A stretch of DNA of 64,000 bases, from positions 248,001-312,000 of the forward strand of contig CACVBU010001312.1 in the NCBI GenBank assembly GCA_902728285.1, in the 5' to 3' direction. The notes under the pieces are model-generated. The model ran no database searches. It worked only from the letters and a program-made list of their open reading frames with translations, and was not told where the DNA came from. The stretch is from Clytia hemisphaerica (Eukaryota; Cnidaria; Hydrozoa; Leptothecata; Clytiidae). Shown in pieces: positions 34,675 to 47,474 of this stretch. The position numbers and the translations under genes were made by a program. Within the stretch, counting starts at the first letter, position 1; each line of letters opens with the position of its first letter.

Positions 34675-37600
34675 AAGAACAGGAAGATGATAACCCATTG
34701 GACAATTTCCGAATTCCCGCTTCTGAAACAGTGTTCGTACCAGAGTTGCCGCACCAGATTGTTGACGACTCAAATGTCACTGTAGCTCCAGGGGAAAACA
34801 AGGAACCGTTGCCCATAATTTGTGATAAAGATTGCGAAATACTTGCCCACCCACATTTGTTTCCTACCTGTAAATTTTGATATACGCACGAAAGGGAAGA
34901 AAAATTAACACCTTGCAGATATTTTAATCAGAGATTACTAAACTATTCTCAAAAGTTTTCATCTGATAGTGATTACATCTTTTATGCACAATCTTTAATG
35001 CAACACTTGAATTTGAACAGTAGCATTAATACAGCACTGAAAAAGATTCAAACAGAAGGATTGACCGCTGGCCGTTTATCACAAAATTTTAAAGAAACAA
35101 TAACTAATTTAATTGCTAACGATAATGCGTATAGTTTTATGAATAATTTGAAAGGTACTCCGGCATACTGGAAAAGATTCCTCTATGAAGTTCTCGCAAT
35201 GGTAAAACAACTAGGATTGCCAACATTTTTTATGACGTTGTCTTGCGCCGACTTAAAATGGCCAGAATTAGTTGAAATTATTCAAAAAATAAAAGGAGTG
35301 GACATGAACGAAGATCAAATAAGTAATTTGAGCTATATGGAAAGAACAGAAATACTGCAATCCAATCCTGTTGTATTAGCAAGACACTTTCAATATCGTC
35401 TAGAATGTTTCTTTAAACATATCATTGCCAAAGGAGCACTGGGAGGAAAACTAAAACATCACGCTTCAAGGATAGAATTTCAGGCTCGAGGTAGTGCTCA
35501 TTCTCACTGTCTTCTTTGGATCGAAAATGCTCCCATTTTAACATACCAGACTATCAATGAATATGTAAAATTTATTGATGGAGTTATTAAATGTGACCTG
35601 CCAGAGGATAAGAATAGCAAACTCTATGAATTAGTCATAACATATCAAACACATCGTCATACAAAGTCGTGTCAGAAATATAAAAATCAAACTTGCAGAT
35701 ACCATTTCGGTAGATTTTTCACTGAAAGAACGATAGTTGCCTTGCCCTTAGAGGAAAATTTACCAAATAGAGATGAAATCTTGAATACGAGAAAAAGTAT
35801 TCTTGCCCCAGTGAAAGAATACATTGATAAAAATTTTGATCCAAGGCATAATAATGTACTTGATCCATCAAAAGATAATTATAAAGAACCAAAATCTATT
35901 GACGAAATTCTCAGAGAATTAGGAATTTCAAAAGAGAGTTATTACGAGCAACTTGCAATTTCAACAGACAGAAGTTTCCAAATACATTTTAAACGCTCAC
36001 CAGCAGCATGTTTTATAAACAACTATTTCGAAGAAGGGTTGCTTGCATGGGAAGCAAATATAGATATCCAGCCCGTCCTGGATTATCACCGAGCAGTGTC
36101 CTACATGTGTGCTTACATTTCGAAATCCGAAGACGAATCAACAGAAGCAATGAAGCAAGCAGCAAAAGTAGCTCTAGAAAACAACGTATCTTTAAGAGAA
36201 AAAATGAAAGCCATTTCAAGAGCATATCGAACGCATAGGGAAATGTCAATCCAAGAAGCTGTTTCTATTATCCTTCCAGAGATTTGGTTACGAAAAACAT
36301 CTCCAGCTGTTATTTTTGCGAACAGTAATCTACCCGACAACCGGTATCGTGTTTGCAAAACCCAAGAAGAAATTTCAATTATGGATGAGAACGACACAAA
36401 TGTTTTCAAGAGAAATATGTTGGATCGATATTTGGATAGGCCGAATGCAAGTTTTAAGAACGGCAGATATAGTGCAATGGATCGGTTATGTTATGCACAA
36501 TTTTTAGCAAATTACTCTTTAGACTCAAAAAACAAAGAAGAAGAAAATGATTATCAACCAGAAATTTTGGAAGAGTTAGATGCATCTGAAGTAGCGGACT
36601 TGAGCTTACCAAAATCAGTTCCACTAATGTCAAGTAAGGAGCGGTTGAAATTGCGAAAAACTAGGTGCGTTTTGAGATACCATGTACCAAGTAGAGAGAA
36701 AAAGCCAGAGCACTATGCACATCATTTGCTATTCATGTTCTACCCATTCAGAAATGAAGAAGAACTAAAAGCTATCCCCTCTGGAACATACATGGAAAGA
36801 TTATCATCACCCGAGGTTTTAGAGATCATTAATAGAAATAAAGCCATTTTTGAACCTTTTGCCGATGTCGTAGATGAAGCCATGATGAACTTCAACGAAA
36901 ATGCCAGAGGGTATGACATTTACGGCGAACAAGAAAACGATATGGTTAGAGAAGAAGAAAATAATGAAAATGGCGAGGGATCAGACGAAGAAGAAGGAAA
37001 TGAAAACAATTACCGTGGGGGCACTTCCTTACAAACAATCGAGCCGTTGATATCAGATGACGAATTAAGTTTGAGAATTCGATCACTCAATGTGAAGCAG
37101 AGAGAAATTTTTGACTTTATTGTACAATGGAGCAGAAAATTATCCCAAAATTTGAGAACTAATAGAGTTCAAAGACAGACACCTTTTCATATATTTTTGA
37201 CAGGTAGCGCGGGTTGCGGAAAATCATACACTCTAAATACCATCAAGTTTTATCTCCAGAAGGCTTTGACGTACGGAACAAAAAATGCATCTAAAGAAAG
37301 ATTGCTAATTGTGGCACCGACTGGTATAGCAGCAGTTAATGTATCTGGTTCAACCCTAAATTCGGTTTTTAGTATCCCACCTAATCACGAATACTCTAAA
37401 CATATCCCCCGACTCCATGATCAACCTAGGTCAAATCTCAGGGAACGGCTATCAGAATTGAAAGTTATAATCATTGATGAAATCTCAATGGTCTCAAAAT
37501 ATCGTTTACTCCATATTCATCAACGACTTTGTGATATCTTTGGCTGCGGTGAAGATATCCCATTTGCAGGTATTTCAATCATAGCCTGTGGGGATTTCTA

Positions 37601-37712
37601 TCAATTGCCTCCGATTAAAGGTGGTACAATATTTTCCCGATTTTCAGAGGATTTGCTGAACATTGATCTTTGCTGGAGGAACTTCAAAATTGTTGAGCTT
37701 GGACTGAGGTGA
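34675..37712 (+). pseudogene. Helentron Rep/helicase: Helitron-like N, HUH endonuclease, PIF1 helicase N-terminal half
   Basis: A single frame broken only by TGA at 34878-34880, where the family has Gly (KFG in PTGKFGY). The uninterrupted part (34998-37712) is 904 residues. It has the Helitron-like N domain (KGTPAYWKRFLYEVLAMV, PTFFMTLSCADLKWPEL), the HUH motif QARGSAHSHCLLW (His168 and His170), and the catalytic tyrosine pair in AVSYMCAYISK (Tyr369 and Tyr373). An acidic linker (residues about 640-680) precedes a PIF1-type helicase: GSAGCGKS (about 737), APTGIAAVNVSGSTLNSVF, VIIIDEISMVSK (about 824) and ACGDFYQLPPI. Both catalytic sites look intact. It stops at 37712, where the frame shifts. 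Confidence 0.9.
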
Positions 37713-38480
37713 TGAGACAAAGGGGCGATCAAAGGTTCATTGATATTTTAAACAATATCAGAATAGGGGTCATCCGAGACAATGACATGGAAGTTCTTGC
37801 TCAGAGAACCATCACTGAAGACCCACCCTAATTATCCAAAGGAAGCAATTCATTTATGGGCTGAAAATAAGCCAGTACATGCTCATAACAACAAAAAGAA
37901 ACTAGATGAGCTTCCTGGTGAAGAGTTCGAAGTAGTTTTCATCAGAAAGTTTCCAAGAAATATAAGCAATGCCGATATATAAATGACGTGTACAAAAGGG
38001 GGCAATGCAAACAGGAGGCTTAGGCTTAGCGAACAAATTTATTTTCAAATATGGCGCTAGAGTTATGCTAACATCAAATATCGATGTCGAAGATAAACTT
38101 TGCAATGGTCAGATTGGAGTAGTCGAACATATAAAGTTTGACGATCGTGGAAACGTAAAATGCATATACTTGAAAATGGAAAGTGACGAGATTGGTTTGA
38201 AAGCGAAAGGTAATGATAACTATGGTCGATCTAATAACCTTGTTCCTATAGAAAAAATAGAAAAAGAGTTTTTGGTGTTAGGACTACTAGACCTTTTCCC
38301 ACTGCACTGTAAAACGCATCCATTTCCACTAATGCTTTCATGGGCATGCACCGTTCATAAAGTACAGGAGGAAAACATTTTCTCAAATCGTTTTTGATGT
38401 TACTTTACACGGGCAAAGAAGTTTTAAGCCAGGTCAAGTTTATGTTGCTTTGAGTCGTGTTACTTCATTGCAAGGTCTGT
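37713..38480 (+). pseudogene. Helentron helicase C-terminal half, four frameshifts
   Basis: Continues with VMRQRGDQRFIDILNNIRIG, then NYPKEAIHLWAENKPVHAHN, then YGARVMLTSNIDVEDKLCNG and LSWACTVHKVQ, then GQVYVALSRVTSLQGLYL. These are the 2A/2B and motif V-VI regions of PIF1 helicases (LMSW-x-x-TVHK-x-QG, YVALSRV), spread over three frames with changes near 37705, 37805, 37985 and 38375. The pattern is of small indels rather than large deletions. Confidence 0.85.
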
Positions 38481-39235
38481 ATTTGATGGGAAATTTTAAT
38501 AAAAAAATCATAAAATGTGACGAGAAGGCCTCCGAGGAATACAACTACTTGAGAGAAAACCTATCATTTCAAACTGAAAATAGCGATGAAACAAATGCAA
38601 ATGACATCATTATAACTCTCCTAAATGTTCGATCTTTGAGAAAACATTCTATAGATATAAGAGCTGACAAAATACTCACAGAGAGTTGTTTAATTTGTAT
38701 GACAGAAACTCAACTAGCGGACCACTCTCACTGTAATGAAATAGAAAATGTACTGGAAATGTTTTCCCTAAATTATAATAATGAAGCAAATCACCCTTAT
38801 TCTAATACAGCTATTGCTTATAAAGAACAAATAGAAATATTGGAAACTTATAATATACCTGGAGCGTCACGATTTACGATCAAGCATTGTAGAATAAATT
38901 TTCCTTTGAAAATTATTCTTCTATACCGCCAACAGAATCTTAACAATGAAAACTTTTTATATATAATCCACCACTTACAAGGAACTGTCGACAAAGCTCA
39001 TATCATCCTTGGAGACTTTAACAAGAACTTTTTTACTGAAGAAAGTAACTTCCTGAAAACTTACTTACTACAAGATTATGAAATGATTGTTCATGAAGGA
39101 ACACACATTTCTGGTTCGTTAATTGATCATGTTTATGTTCATAATGACTTTAAGACATCATTCAATATTAGTACTAATATTCACAGTATATATTATTCAG
39201 ATCACGATGCAATAAAAATCAAAATCTCTATCTAA
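38481..39235 (+). CDS. Helentron C-terminal EEP (apurinic-type) endonuclease domain
   Basis: In frame with YVALSRV upstream. Motifs in order: TLLNVRSLRKHSIDIRAD, CLICMTETQL (catalytic Glu), IILLYRQQN, AHIILGDFNKN (Asp-x-Asn), SLIDHVYV and YYSDHDAIKI (Asp-His). These are the landmarks of the endonuclease/exonuclease/phosphatase fold, as in non-LTR retrotransposons and Helentrons. The frame is open to TAA at 39235 without lesions. The domain is thought to have been acquired from a non-LTR element; its role in rolling-circle transposition is not established. Confidence 0.85.
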
Positions 39236-39497
39236 CATTAATAAAAGAAGAAGGCATTCATGATCGCGAAAAAAAGTAAAAATCCATTATCATATTCATA
39301 TCAACAAAAACGATCATATTCCCAACCTTACAGAGCTTTAGTGCGTCAGTTGATGAAAACAACGCGCTATTCCCGACGATTGACTACCCGCGTCGCCTCC
39401 TCCATCCCATATGTTCTCTAGCGTGGGCGGTCGCCAATAATACGCCATCGAAATATTAGAGGGCGTAGGGATAATGGATGAAGAGGGAAGGCGCGAG

Positions 39498-39764
39498 CAT
39501 TGAGTTTCAAGCCCGAAGGGCTAGAGGCGAATCTTCAACCATTCTCAGGCAAGAAAAATTGAAGCCTCTTATTTCCCATCCAAAACGCGCATAGAACGCG
39601 CCATAATCATGACAACGGATTGTATCCAGTGGTTCTTTTGTTTCGGAGGACTACATTTTTTGAAACCTAGCGATAGATTTTAGTTTCAACCCGGCGTTTG
39701 TGTAAAAAATACGCGTCATCCAGAAGAGTCGCCTCTAGCCCCTTCGGGCTAGAAGAACTCAATG
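39498..39764. mobile_element. hAT-type MITE, 267 bp, with perfect 8 bp target duplication
   Basis: GGCGCGAG lies directly outside both ends (39490-39497 and 39765-39772). The TIRs start CATTGAGTT and contain AGCCCGAAGGGCTAGAGGCG on the left and its inverted match on the right, each able to form a small hairpin. An 8 bp duplication fits hAT transposases. A diverged partial relative is at 44725-44870. Confidence 0.8.
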
Positions 39765-40071
39765 GGCGCGAGCAAGGAAAAATATAACAGAGAGCAAGAC
39801 CGCGACATAAAGAAACATGTGCGCAGTGGAAAAAAACCTGGAGTAAAATGTTAATATGCCATTTGCCTATGTCACGTGCTCAAATTTGCTTCTATTGACC
39901 AATCAGTTTGCGTAATTAATTTTTGTCCAATCAAAATACATCTATGGCAGCATGAAGCTTGAAAACCATGCATGAGCTCTCTCTTTGCGGATCAACCTCA
40001 GACAAGGAAAGATTACACGAGATCTAATTGACTTTAATTACATTTGCAAACCACAAAATTGAATGATCACA

Positions 40072-43000
40072 ATGCCAAAGAAAATCAAACCTCAATCACC
40101 AAAAGCAGCAGCTCAAGGTAAGCAATTAATCCGTCTAATGTATTGGGGTTTAAAAGATGAGTTTACTTCGAAATTTTTTAAAAGATATGTTATCTGAAGG
40201 AGGATAACACAACTCATGGGCAGAAATTAAAACTGAAAATTATGGTATATTCAGAATTCAGATTGAAATTTAAATATGTAACACCCTTGTGGCCCTGTTT
40301 CAGATCACTTTTAAGAAATTTCTCTACCATAGATTTCCTCTGTATCCTTTGGCAAGAGTTTAGCACACTTTCAGCAACCTTTGTTGTTTGTTGTCTGTGT
40401 ATCTGACAGGTAATCTGCACTTACCCAGACTTACCCACACTACCTCTAGACCAAAGTGGTCACATAATAATGCTCAATTTTACAGTGAGAAACTCATTAA
40501 ATCACTTTCTCAATTTAGAACTGGATTCTGGATCCCAAGCAACACTTACTCCAACGAAAGGTAGGTAAACATTACATGATTCATATTCTTACAGTGAGCA
40601 TCTTTGATAACCAGTAAATTTTACACCGATATAACAATATCAGAATCATAGAATAGAAATCAAAATTTTCCTAACCGTATCCTCCTTCAATTAAATGGTT
40701 TCCAAGTGGCATCATTAAGAAATATTGAGCAACAGGTGTGAATGGAATGGCTAAGAGGGATGTTTGAAAGAATAGAACCTCTTATGGGACCTCAAAGACC
40801 TGTAAAATCAATCAGTTATTTTAACTCTTCAAAAGGATCTCTAATATAGAAAATTTCAACTTTTTATGGCCCAGATGAAGAGAAGAGCAAAATTTAAAGT
40901 AAATTGATCAAGATAGGCCCTAATTATAGTGTCTTGAGTTTAAATTTTTTTTTACAGTTGACACACTAATTTGAGGTTCCACTATCCAATATCCGTTTTA
41001 TTCGATAAAGTATTCCTTAACAAGAAACTCCTAAACAACGCTCTATTATACGATAAGCTCCCTTATGCGATGAAAATCCAATCCCCCTTGAAGATAGATT
41101 AGATAGCGTCAACTGTTATTTGAGTTTTGAAGTTTGGCATTCACATACTTCAACTCTCAAACCTAGTAACCTTTGGAGCATCTGGCAGTTGACAGGCTAT
41201 AAACTGTAATTACTTTCTTATTTTCAGAAAATGAAGCTAAACCAGACAATCAAGTAGCAGGTAAAAATTTTAAGTAATTGTCCTGGTCAGTTGACAAATG
41301 CCTGACAAGAAAAAAAGTCATCGCATAGCTTCTAAATTCATCTCAAACCAGTCCCTCCCACTCAATACAATTAATAATTTTTTCCAACCGATTGATTGGC
41401 TATCGATTGGTTCTGATAATTGATAGACAATCGATTATCAAGATTATGAGGGAGGCTTTTTTACCTATTGATTTATCTATTGGTCATTTATTGGCTTGTA
41501 AATGATTGATTAATTATCAAGTGACTTTTGAATGACTTTTTGGCTATGGTTACTGTAAAACAGATAAACAATCGGTTAAGTCAGGTTTCCAAAGAAGGCT
41601 CAAAAACCAATAAATATCTAATCCATCAATTGGAAAAAGTCATTGGTTGTACCAATAGGAGAGACTGGTCTTAAGAAATTTAAAATATGAATTCTCACTT
41701 ATATTGCTGATTGGGGTGATAAATAAAACAATCTTATAACTAAAATGACTTTTATTTGCATCGGAATATCGGAATACTTCATGTCAATATTTGAGAAATA
41801 TCTTTTTATAATCGCACCTCTTTTATTTATTAAATCAGGCTGCTCACGAGATAAAGATTCAATCCCAACAACACCTAAAAGACAGAAACTGAATTCTGAA
41901 GGTAAACCAGACCATATTTTGTGCCCAAAGTTTTGGTCATTAGATAAGCAACCACAGGTCTTGAAAAATAACAAATAATTCTACGTACAGTTGAACTTTC
42001 AGATCATCCAGCTGCAAGATTTTAACATGCACCTGCATCTTTTAACATTCTGACAGATATCTTGTGGCATGTTAATGTTTCAGGTTTTTAAATTCAAATT
42101 TATTGAACTACAGTAAGGACTAAGGGTTACTTGGTATATATCGAACCATTGAATTGTAGTCAACTTTTCTTGCTCTTTTATTTTAGATGAAGAATATCAT
42201 GGGTACGTTATCAAGCTTTTCAACTTGACTACATCACCATCAAGGGTGAGGTACTTCAATGCTCTTCTTGATGATGGTGATTCAGAACGCTCTTTGGTTT
42301 GCTACAAGCCGGAACTACACCAAACGTTCCAGTCAGCCAAGTTGCAAGATATGCCCGTAAAATTAGTGAATTTCCAACCAATGCATGATGATGTCAGGGA
42401 TGTTACAACCTTCAAACTTGGGCAACAGTCTGCCGTCGAGATGTCAACACGGAAATTGTCTTTCGATCTTGTGAAAAGCAAAGTTCAAGCCGTTCATACT
42501 TTCACTCAATTGAGTCAAATTGAACAAAAACCTGAAGATGCCATAGTGAATGTACAATGTTATGTTTCTGTAATCCACCAAGCTGAAGAGGTTAGTGAGT
42601 GAAAATTGCATTACAGGCTTGGACAGAATTTAAAAGTTAAACCCTATATCTACTAGGGAGGCCTTTTATGTTTTTGGGATATACTTTTATTCACAGCTCC
42701 TTCAATAAATTTGTTTCTGAAATTTCTTGACTTTTCCTAAAATTTATAGTAGTTGGGAAATTTGTCTCAAAATGATCAAATTGTCACTTTGTCATCCCAT
42801 CCAAGAGTACTCAATTTTGGATAAGTACCCCCTGAGCCACAGGCCAACATGTTTGAAATTATGTTTGAATGTTTTCAATCTTGCTCCTTTAGAAAGAGAC
42901 ACGCTTTGGGAGTAGACTTAAGCTGACTACTTACATACACGATGACTCAGTATCTGATCAGATGCAGCTGATATTATGGGGAAACTATGCCAATCGCATC

Positions 43001-43495
43001 CGCACCAGTGGTTCTTACAAGTTTAAAGAACTCCGCGTCAAGACTTACAATGGGAAGTATTTAACTTCGACGGCTCACACAGAAATTTCAACAGCTGATG
43101 CAATATTTCATCCAGTCAATGAAAAGGAAAACCACAACCAAGTTGAAACAATACAATTTCCAATCTTAACCATTGCAACATTGGATGTCAACCATCGGTG
43201 TGCTATTTGCAACAGGAATGTTATCGTGAAAGGTAAATTAGGTATTTGTAGCATTTGTGGTAAAGGGCGGCTTGGACCCAAATTCTTTTATGCAAAGGTA
43301 ACCCTCATGAAGAAAGATGATGTAGTTATATCACTAGACATGCCACATGATGTGGTTCAATCGTTTATAAAACTTTCAAATGCAGATGTTGAAGACATGG
43401 ATGACATAGAAGACAAATTGTTGGGAAGTGGCAGTGACTTCATTATGGAATATAATTCTGGAACTAACACTGTCACAAGCATATCCATACAATGA
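40072..43495 (+). CDS. RPA-like OB-fold ssDNA-binding protein, six exons, intact
   Basis: Exons 40072-40117, 40519-40560, 41228-41260, 41839-41901, 42187-42590 and 42893-43495 all have GT/AG borders and join in frame to give 396 residues without a stop. Exons 1-4 are tiny, share phase 1, and encode a polar tail (MPKKIKPQSPKAAAQ, then a KRQK basic patch). Exon 5 has GYVIKLFNLTTSPSRVRYFN and VCYKPELHQTF, an OB-fold-like first domain. Exon 6 has KLTTYIHDDSVSDQMQLILWG, then SYKFKELRVKTYNGKYLTS, and a zinc-ribbon-like CAIC-N14-CSIC. The layout recalls RPA large-subunit-like proteins that are repetitive in fish and cnidarians and sometimes travel with Helitrons. It starts 0.84 kb after the Helentron endonuclease, on the same strand. 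It may be a host gene or a Helitron companion. Confidence 0.75.
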
Positions 43496-44724
43496 GGGAT
43501 CTTAGACTGAAAGACTTCATCTTTAATGTTTGTATAATTAGGCTAGCTGACATGATGTTTACAATTTAGTCTTTCATATTATACTTGATTAAAATGACAA
43601 AAGAGGTATTTATCTTTTCAGACTTAATCTCCACAATGATACAAGCCTTTTCATAAACAAACACAATTTCACCTGGCAAAAGTGACAATCTATTTTAATT
43701 TGTTTTTGTTTTTGGTCTATTTTTTACAAAATTGATAACATTTATTTTATTTTTTTTGCTCACTTGTAAATAACATTTGTAGGAGTAATTCTTTTGTTTG
43801 CAGGTTTCATTTATTGACTATTTTTACTATAGGAGCTTTTGTTATTTTCACAGCAAAAACCAGAGTTAATATTTTTGTATCTTAAAAAAGGAGACATGTA
43901 ATTGCAAAGTTAATTTTCCCAGTTTGAAACATGGAAAATGACTCTGGAATTCCAGTTCTCGTTTGACAGATTTATATTGAAGTTTAGAACATATCTTATT
44001 TTTGTGTAAAAAAGTACATTCTATAAAGATTTATCTAGGAAACGTATTTATATTCTATAAAAGATTTATATTAGTGATTTTAACAGTTTTTATTTAATAG
44101 GAAAATGTATTTCCTTAACTTTTGTTTTTACTTGTTGAAGGTTAGACTTTACACTCTGATCCTGATTTTAAAGGCAACTCAAATTTATGATTTTATTTTT
44201 TATTAGACATGAAGATATCTTTTTACATTTTCATGAAGCATTCAAATTGTGTCATCTAATCTTTATTATTATTATACACCCGTAGGCAAAAGCAGCCATA
44301 ACTTTTTTTTGAAATTTGATTTTTGTCACTTATTCTGTTGTTCTTAAGTAAAGAGAAACAATAAAATAGTTCGATTTCCAATTCCGTGAACAATTTAATG
44401 ATTTAAATCATTAAAAAATAAAAAAACATTCGAATGTTCGATTTATAAGAATTGTTTTGTTTGACTTTTCTACAAGATAGAAAACCTTGCCTCGATATCA
44501 CCGTAATTAACGTTAACTACCTTGGAATTCTATATCACTAAATTTAAAAAGTACCCGCACTCAATTTCACTGAGACCGATTTCTTGAACAACCCTGAAAA
44601 TACTTTAATTAAATAGAAGAGTGTTCATCCAAGATCTCAAAGGTTTCACTTTGTAAATTATAATGTTCAAATAGAAGTTATTTGTTGTTTTAAAAGCCCG
44701 AAAAACTATAGAATCACTACCCCC
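43496..44724. other. 3' region of the RPA-like gene and non-coding DNA
   Basis: AT-rich with several AATAAA-like signals (for example the ACAATAAAATAG word near 44358). No gene is seen. Confidence 0.4.
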
Positions 44725-44870
44725 AGGCAAGAAAAAGTGATGAGAGCGGAAAACCTTCAAGGGACCTCAAATTTTCATCGGAAACGGCAGCTTATAGAAA
44801 GTCGAATATTCCCACCCAGAAGTTTATCCTCTAGCCCCGTCGGGGCGTTAAACTCGAAGGGGAAAAAACA
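44725..44870. repeat. Diverged partial copy of the 39498 MITE family
   Basis: Shares CAGGCAAGAAAAA and the hairpin-forming CCTCTAGCCCCGTCGGGGC with the element at 39498-39764. The order is similar, but no second terminus or target duplication is visible. Confidence 0.45.
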
Positions 44871-45850
44871 ATAGACTAGGGTCTACTCCTGTCAGAACTT
44901 TGCTTTTTGGTAATTTTGACCTGAATTCCTAAATTTCTGAAAAACTGCTCGAGGTTTACAGAGAGTTAATCCATTGATCAGTATACTATGATGTGAGATG
45001 AGAATAGAGCCATCCTAAGGAAGTCTAACTTTGGGTCAAAGAAAAAGGCTAAAGATTAGGAACATTTGAAGTTGGTCGAAATACCTAATGCCAAAAATGC
45101 TAAAAAAGTTTTAAATAATGGTCCGAAAACCGCCACTTTGTTGTTGACCTATGGTTAAGGAGTGTGAGATAACAAACAAAGTAAAACAGTAAAGTACACA
45201 GGTTCATTTATGTAGCATATGAAATATATATTGGAACTGTTCGCATTAATGTTCGTAAATTGACGTTTGAACGTAATCGCATAGTTGTTTGGACGTGATT
45301 GTAACATTTGATCTATTCGTTTGTGTGCTCGTTTGCATACGTCATATGATGTTGAACGTCTCGACAGCGGTACATGAATAAAAATATAAAAATTGTAAAA
45401 GTTGATGTCCAGAGGCCTTGTAGAGAACCCAAGCCCCACCCAAGCTGAGCATTTATCACACTGGCCCAGTCTTTTTCGCCCGTTGTACCGACAAAAAGCC
45501 CGTTCGATTAAAAGGGCGAGAAAAAGAAAAATAATTTTCGCTCTATCTTCGAATGCGCAAAAATACGCAAGACTTCTATACAGTCGTGAATTTTGTTATC
45601 GAAAAAGGCTCCGACAGACTACTCTAAGAGAAAAGTCTTATGTCCGAAATAAAAAAAAACACCAACGAGTGCAAACAATTAGAGCACTTTATTCTTTGAA
45701 GTGCAAAATTAACAGCAATCTCTGATGCTGGGCCTTCATGCCGCCAGGCTGCTTGTTTTGAATTCATTGCATTGCGAAAAAGACGTTAGATTTCATTTCC
45801 AGACTAAACGTCGTCACGCTGATAGGATCAACCAAATTTTTCAAACAAAA

Positions 45851-46943
45851 ATGGTGTTTTCAGCGGAGGATAAGGCGATCATAAAAAATGATTTCTTGGA
45901 AAAGAATTGGAATGCAAACCGTATATGCACAGAACATCCTACAAAGAAATGGGATAGATCATCTGTTTACAGACTGTTGCAAAGATTTAAAGAAAGCGGA
46001 ATCGATGGAAAGAAAATCTGGCTCCGGTAGACAAAGGACAGCGTGCACAGAAGAAAATGAAGACCTTGTGGAAGAGCTAATCTGTTCCCAAGAGGAAAAC
46101 CCTGGAAGCCACATGTCCCCACGTGAGATTCAAAAGCATACAGGCATCAGTAGAACATCGGTCAGAAGAATGGTCCGCCGTAAAGGTTTAAGGCAGTTCA
46201 AACGCTTGAAGACACCCATGATGAGTTCCGGTACGAAAGAAAGGAGAACAACAAGGGCAGGGGAATTAGCTGAAAGATTCGGAAAGAACCGTATGGTAGA
46301 AAAGTGCGTATTTCAAGACGAGAAAGATTTCACGCTCGACATCCCGATCAACCATCAAAATAGCCCAGTTTATGGACCGCAAACAAAATCTGAAATATCT
46401 GCCGACCGCTTGTTCCACATTCAAAATCGTCAATCGAAAAAGGTAATGGTTTCAGCTTGTGTGTCCTGGAAAGGCACGACCAAGCCTCACTTTGTTAATG
46501 ACAACGGATTGAAGGTAAATGGTCAATCGTATAAGAAGCATCTCGACAAGGAATTGATTCCTGAGATTCAACAAATCATGCAAAACAACAGATGGATTTT
46601 TCTCCAAGATAGTGCACCTTCACATCGATCCACAATCGTGCAAGATTTATTGAAAGAAAGATTGAACAAACGTTTTGTGAAAAACACTGAATGGCCTCCA
46701 TCTTCCCCAGATTGTAATCCCCTTGATTACCATTTTTGGAATAAGGTTAAGGATCTGGTATATGAAGATAGATTTGGCCAGCCTTTCAAAGACATTGCAG
46801 AATTAAAGCGTAAAATTAGAAAGGTCAGGCCAAAAGCAGCGAAAGATACGACTGGAATTCGCAAGGCTCTCAAACAGTTTATTCCCAGATTAAATGCAGT
46901 AGCAGAAAACGGTGGAAACTGCATCAAAATGATTTTTGGATAG
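45851..46943 (+). pseudogene. Tc1/mariner-superfamily transposase, one frameshift
   Basis: Starts at ATG 45851 (MVFSAEDKAIIKNDFLEKNW). Helix-turn-helix regions follow (KKWDRSSVYRLLQRFKESG, then MSPREIQKHTGISRTSVRRM), with a GRQRTA linker. The catalytic region has VFQDEKDFTLD (first Asp), FLQDSAPSHRS (second Asp) and WPPSSPDCNPLDYHFW. From the second Asp there are about 33 residues to the Asp of SPD and about 38 to the Asp of LDY, closer to the maT/DD37D type than to classic DD34E. A one-base frameshift near 46000 separates the first helix-turn-helix from the rest. Otherwise the protein is complete to 46943. Confidence 0.85.
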
Positions 46944-47233
46944 ACATTGTAGCTTTCTGGTTAAGCCGTACTTCTTTAATTTGATTTATCAATTTATGAT
47001 ATCAAATTAATGAAAAAGTTTATTTTCATTTTTTTTTAAGTAAAGATTTTTTTGACGTTTTGACGTCAATTTTTAACCAAATGTAACAACTCTATGAAAA
47101 TGCTCACAACTTAACAAATATTGTGTGTTTATTGATGAAACTTTGAACAAAGGTTCATCTTAGGTTGGAAAACATTTGGTAGAAATCCGTTTCTATATCT
47201 TCCAGCGATTTGAAGATATAAACCAAAAAATAT

Positions 47234-47264
47234 ACGTTGCGTTTTTTTCGGCCCACCCGGTGTA
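47234..47264. repeat. Probable right terminus of the Tc1/mariner element
   Basis: GCGTTTTTTTCGGCC then CACCCGGTGTA. Read outward-in, the TACACCGGGTGGGCC start is typical of this superfamily. No matching left end was found upstream of 45851, so the element is probably truncated on that side. Confidence 0.5.
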
Positions 47265-47474
47265 TGATAACGGTATTCTTTTCTTATTGTGGGAATCAGT
47301 TTCGTCCACAAAGCCAATTTTTAGCCATCAAGTAATTATAATGGTTCAAGCCTAACACATTACATGAAATTTTTACCACCATGAGTCATGAGTCCAAATC
47401 TTATGGAGCTCACCTGCAATTTACACGCTATTCTATCTTTTCTGAATGATACCTATTATTTTTATTTTATTATT

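Larger units (their letters stand above)
32028..39235 (+). mobile_element. Helentron-type Helitron, decayed, with 2A peptide and cysteine protease
   Basis: Plus-strand coding order: hydrophobic leader with 2A motif, papain-fold cysteine protease, Lys-rich repeats, DUF6570-like domain, [foldback insertion], Helitron-like N domain, HUH Rep, PIF1-type helicase, EEP endonuclease. Rep-helicase plus a C-terminal apurinic-type endonuclease is the mark of Helentrons. At least six frameshifts and one nonsense codon break the frame. Boundaries given are those of coding sequence; terminal stem-loop ends were not located. An inverted-repeat pair at 39.5-39.8 kb belongs to a separate MITE. Confidence 0.85.

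Noticed and set aside
39498-39764. Terminal stem-loop of the Helentron
   Set aside because: The hairpin-bearing inverted repeats have their own perfect 8 bp duplication (GGCGCGAG), so they belong to a separate hAT-type MITE.
45402-45725. Arg/Lys-rich 107-residue ORF upstream of the mariner transposase
   Set aside because: No recognisable domain or splice support; basic composition alone is not evidence of a gene.
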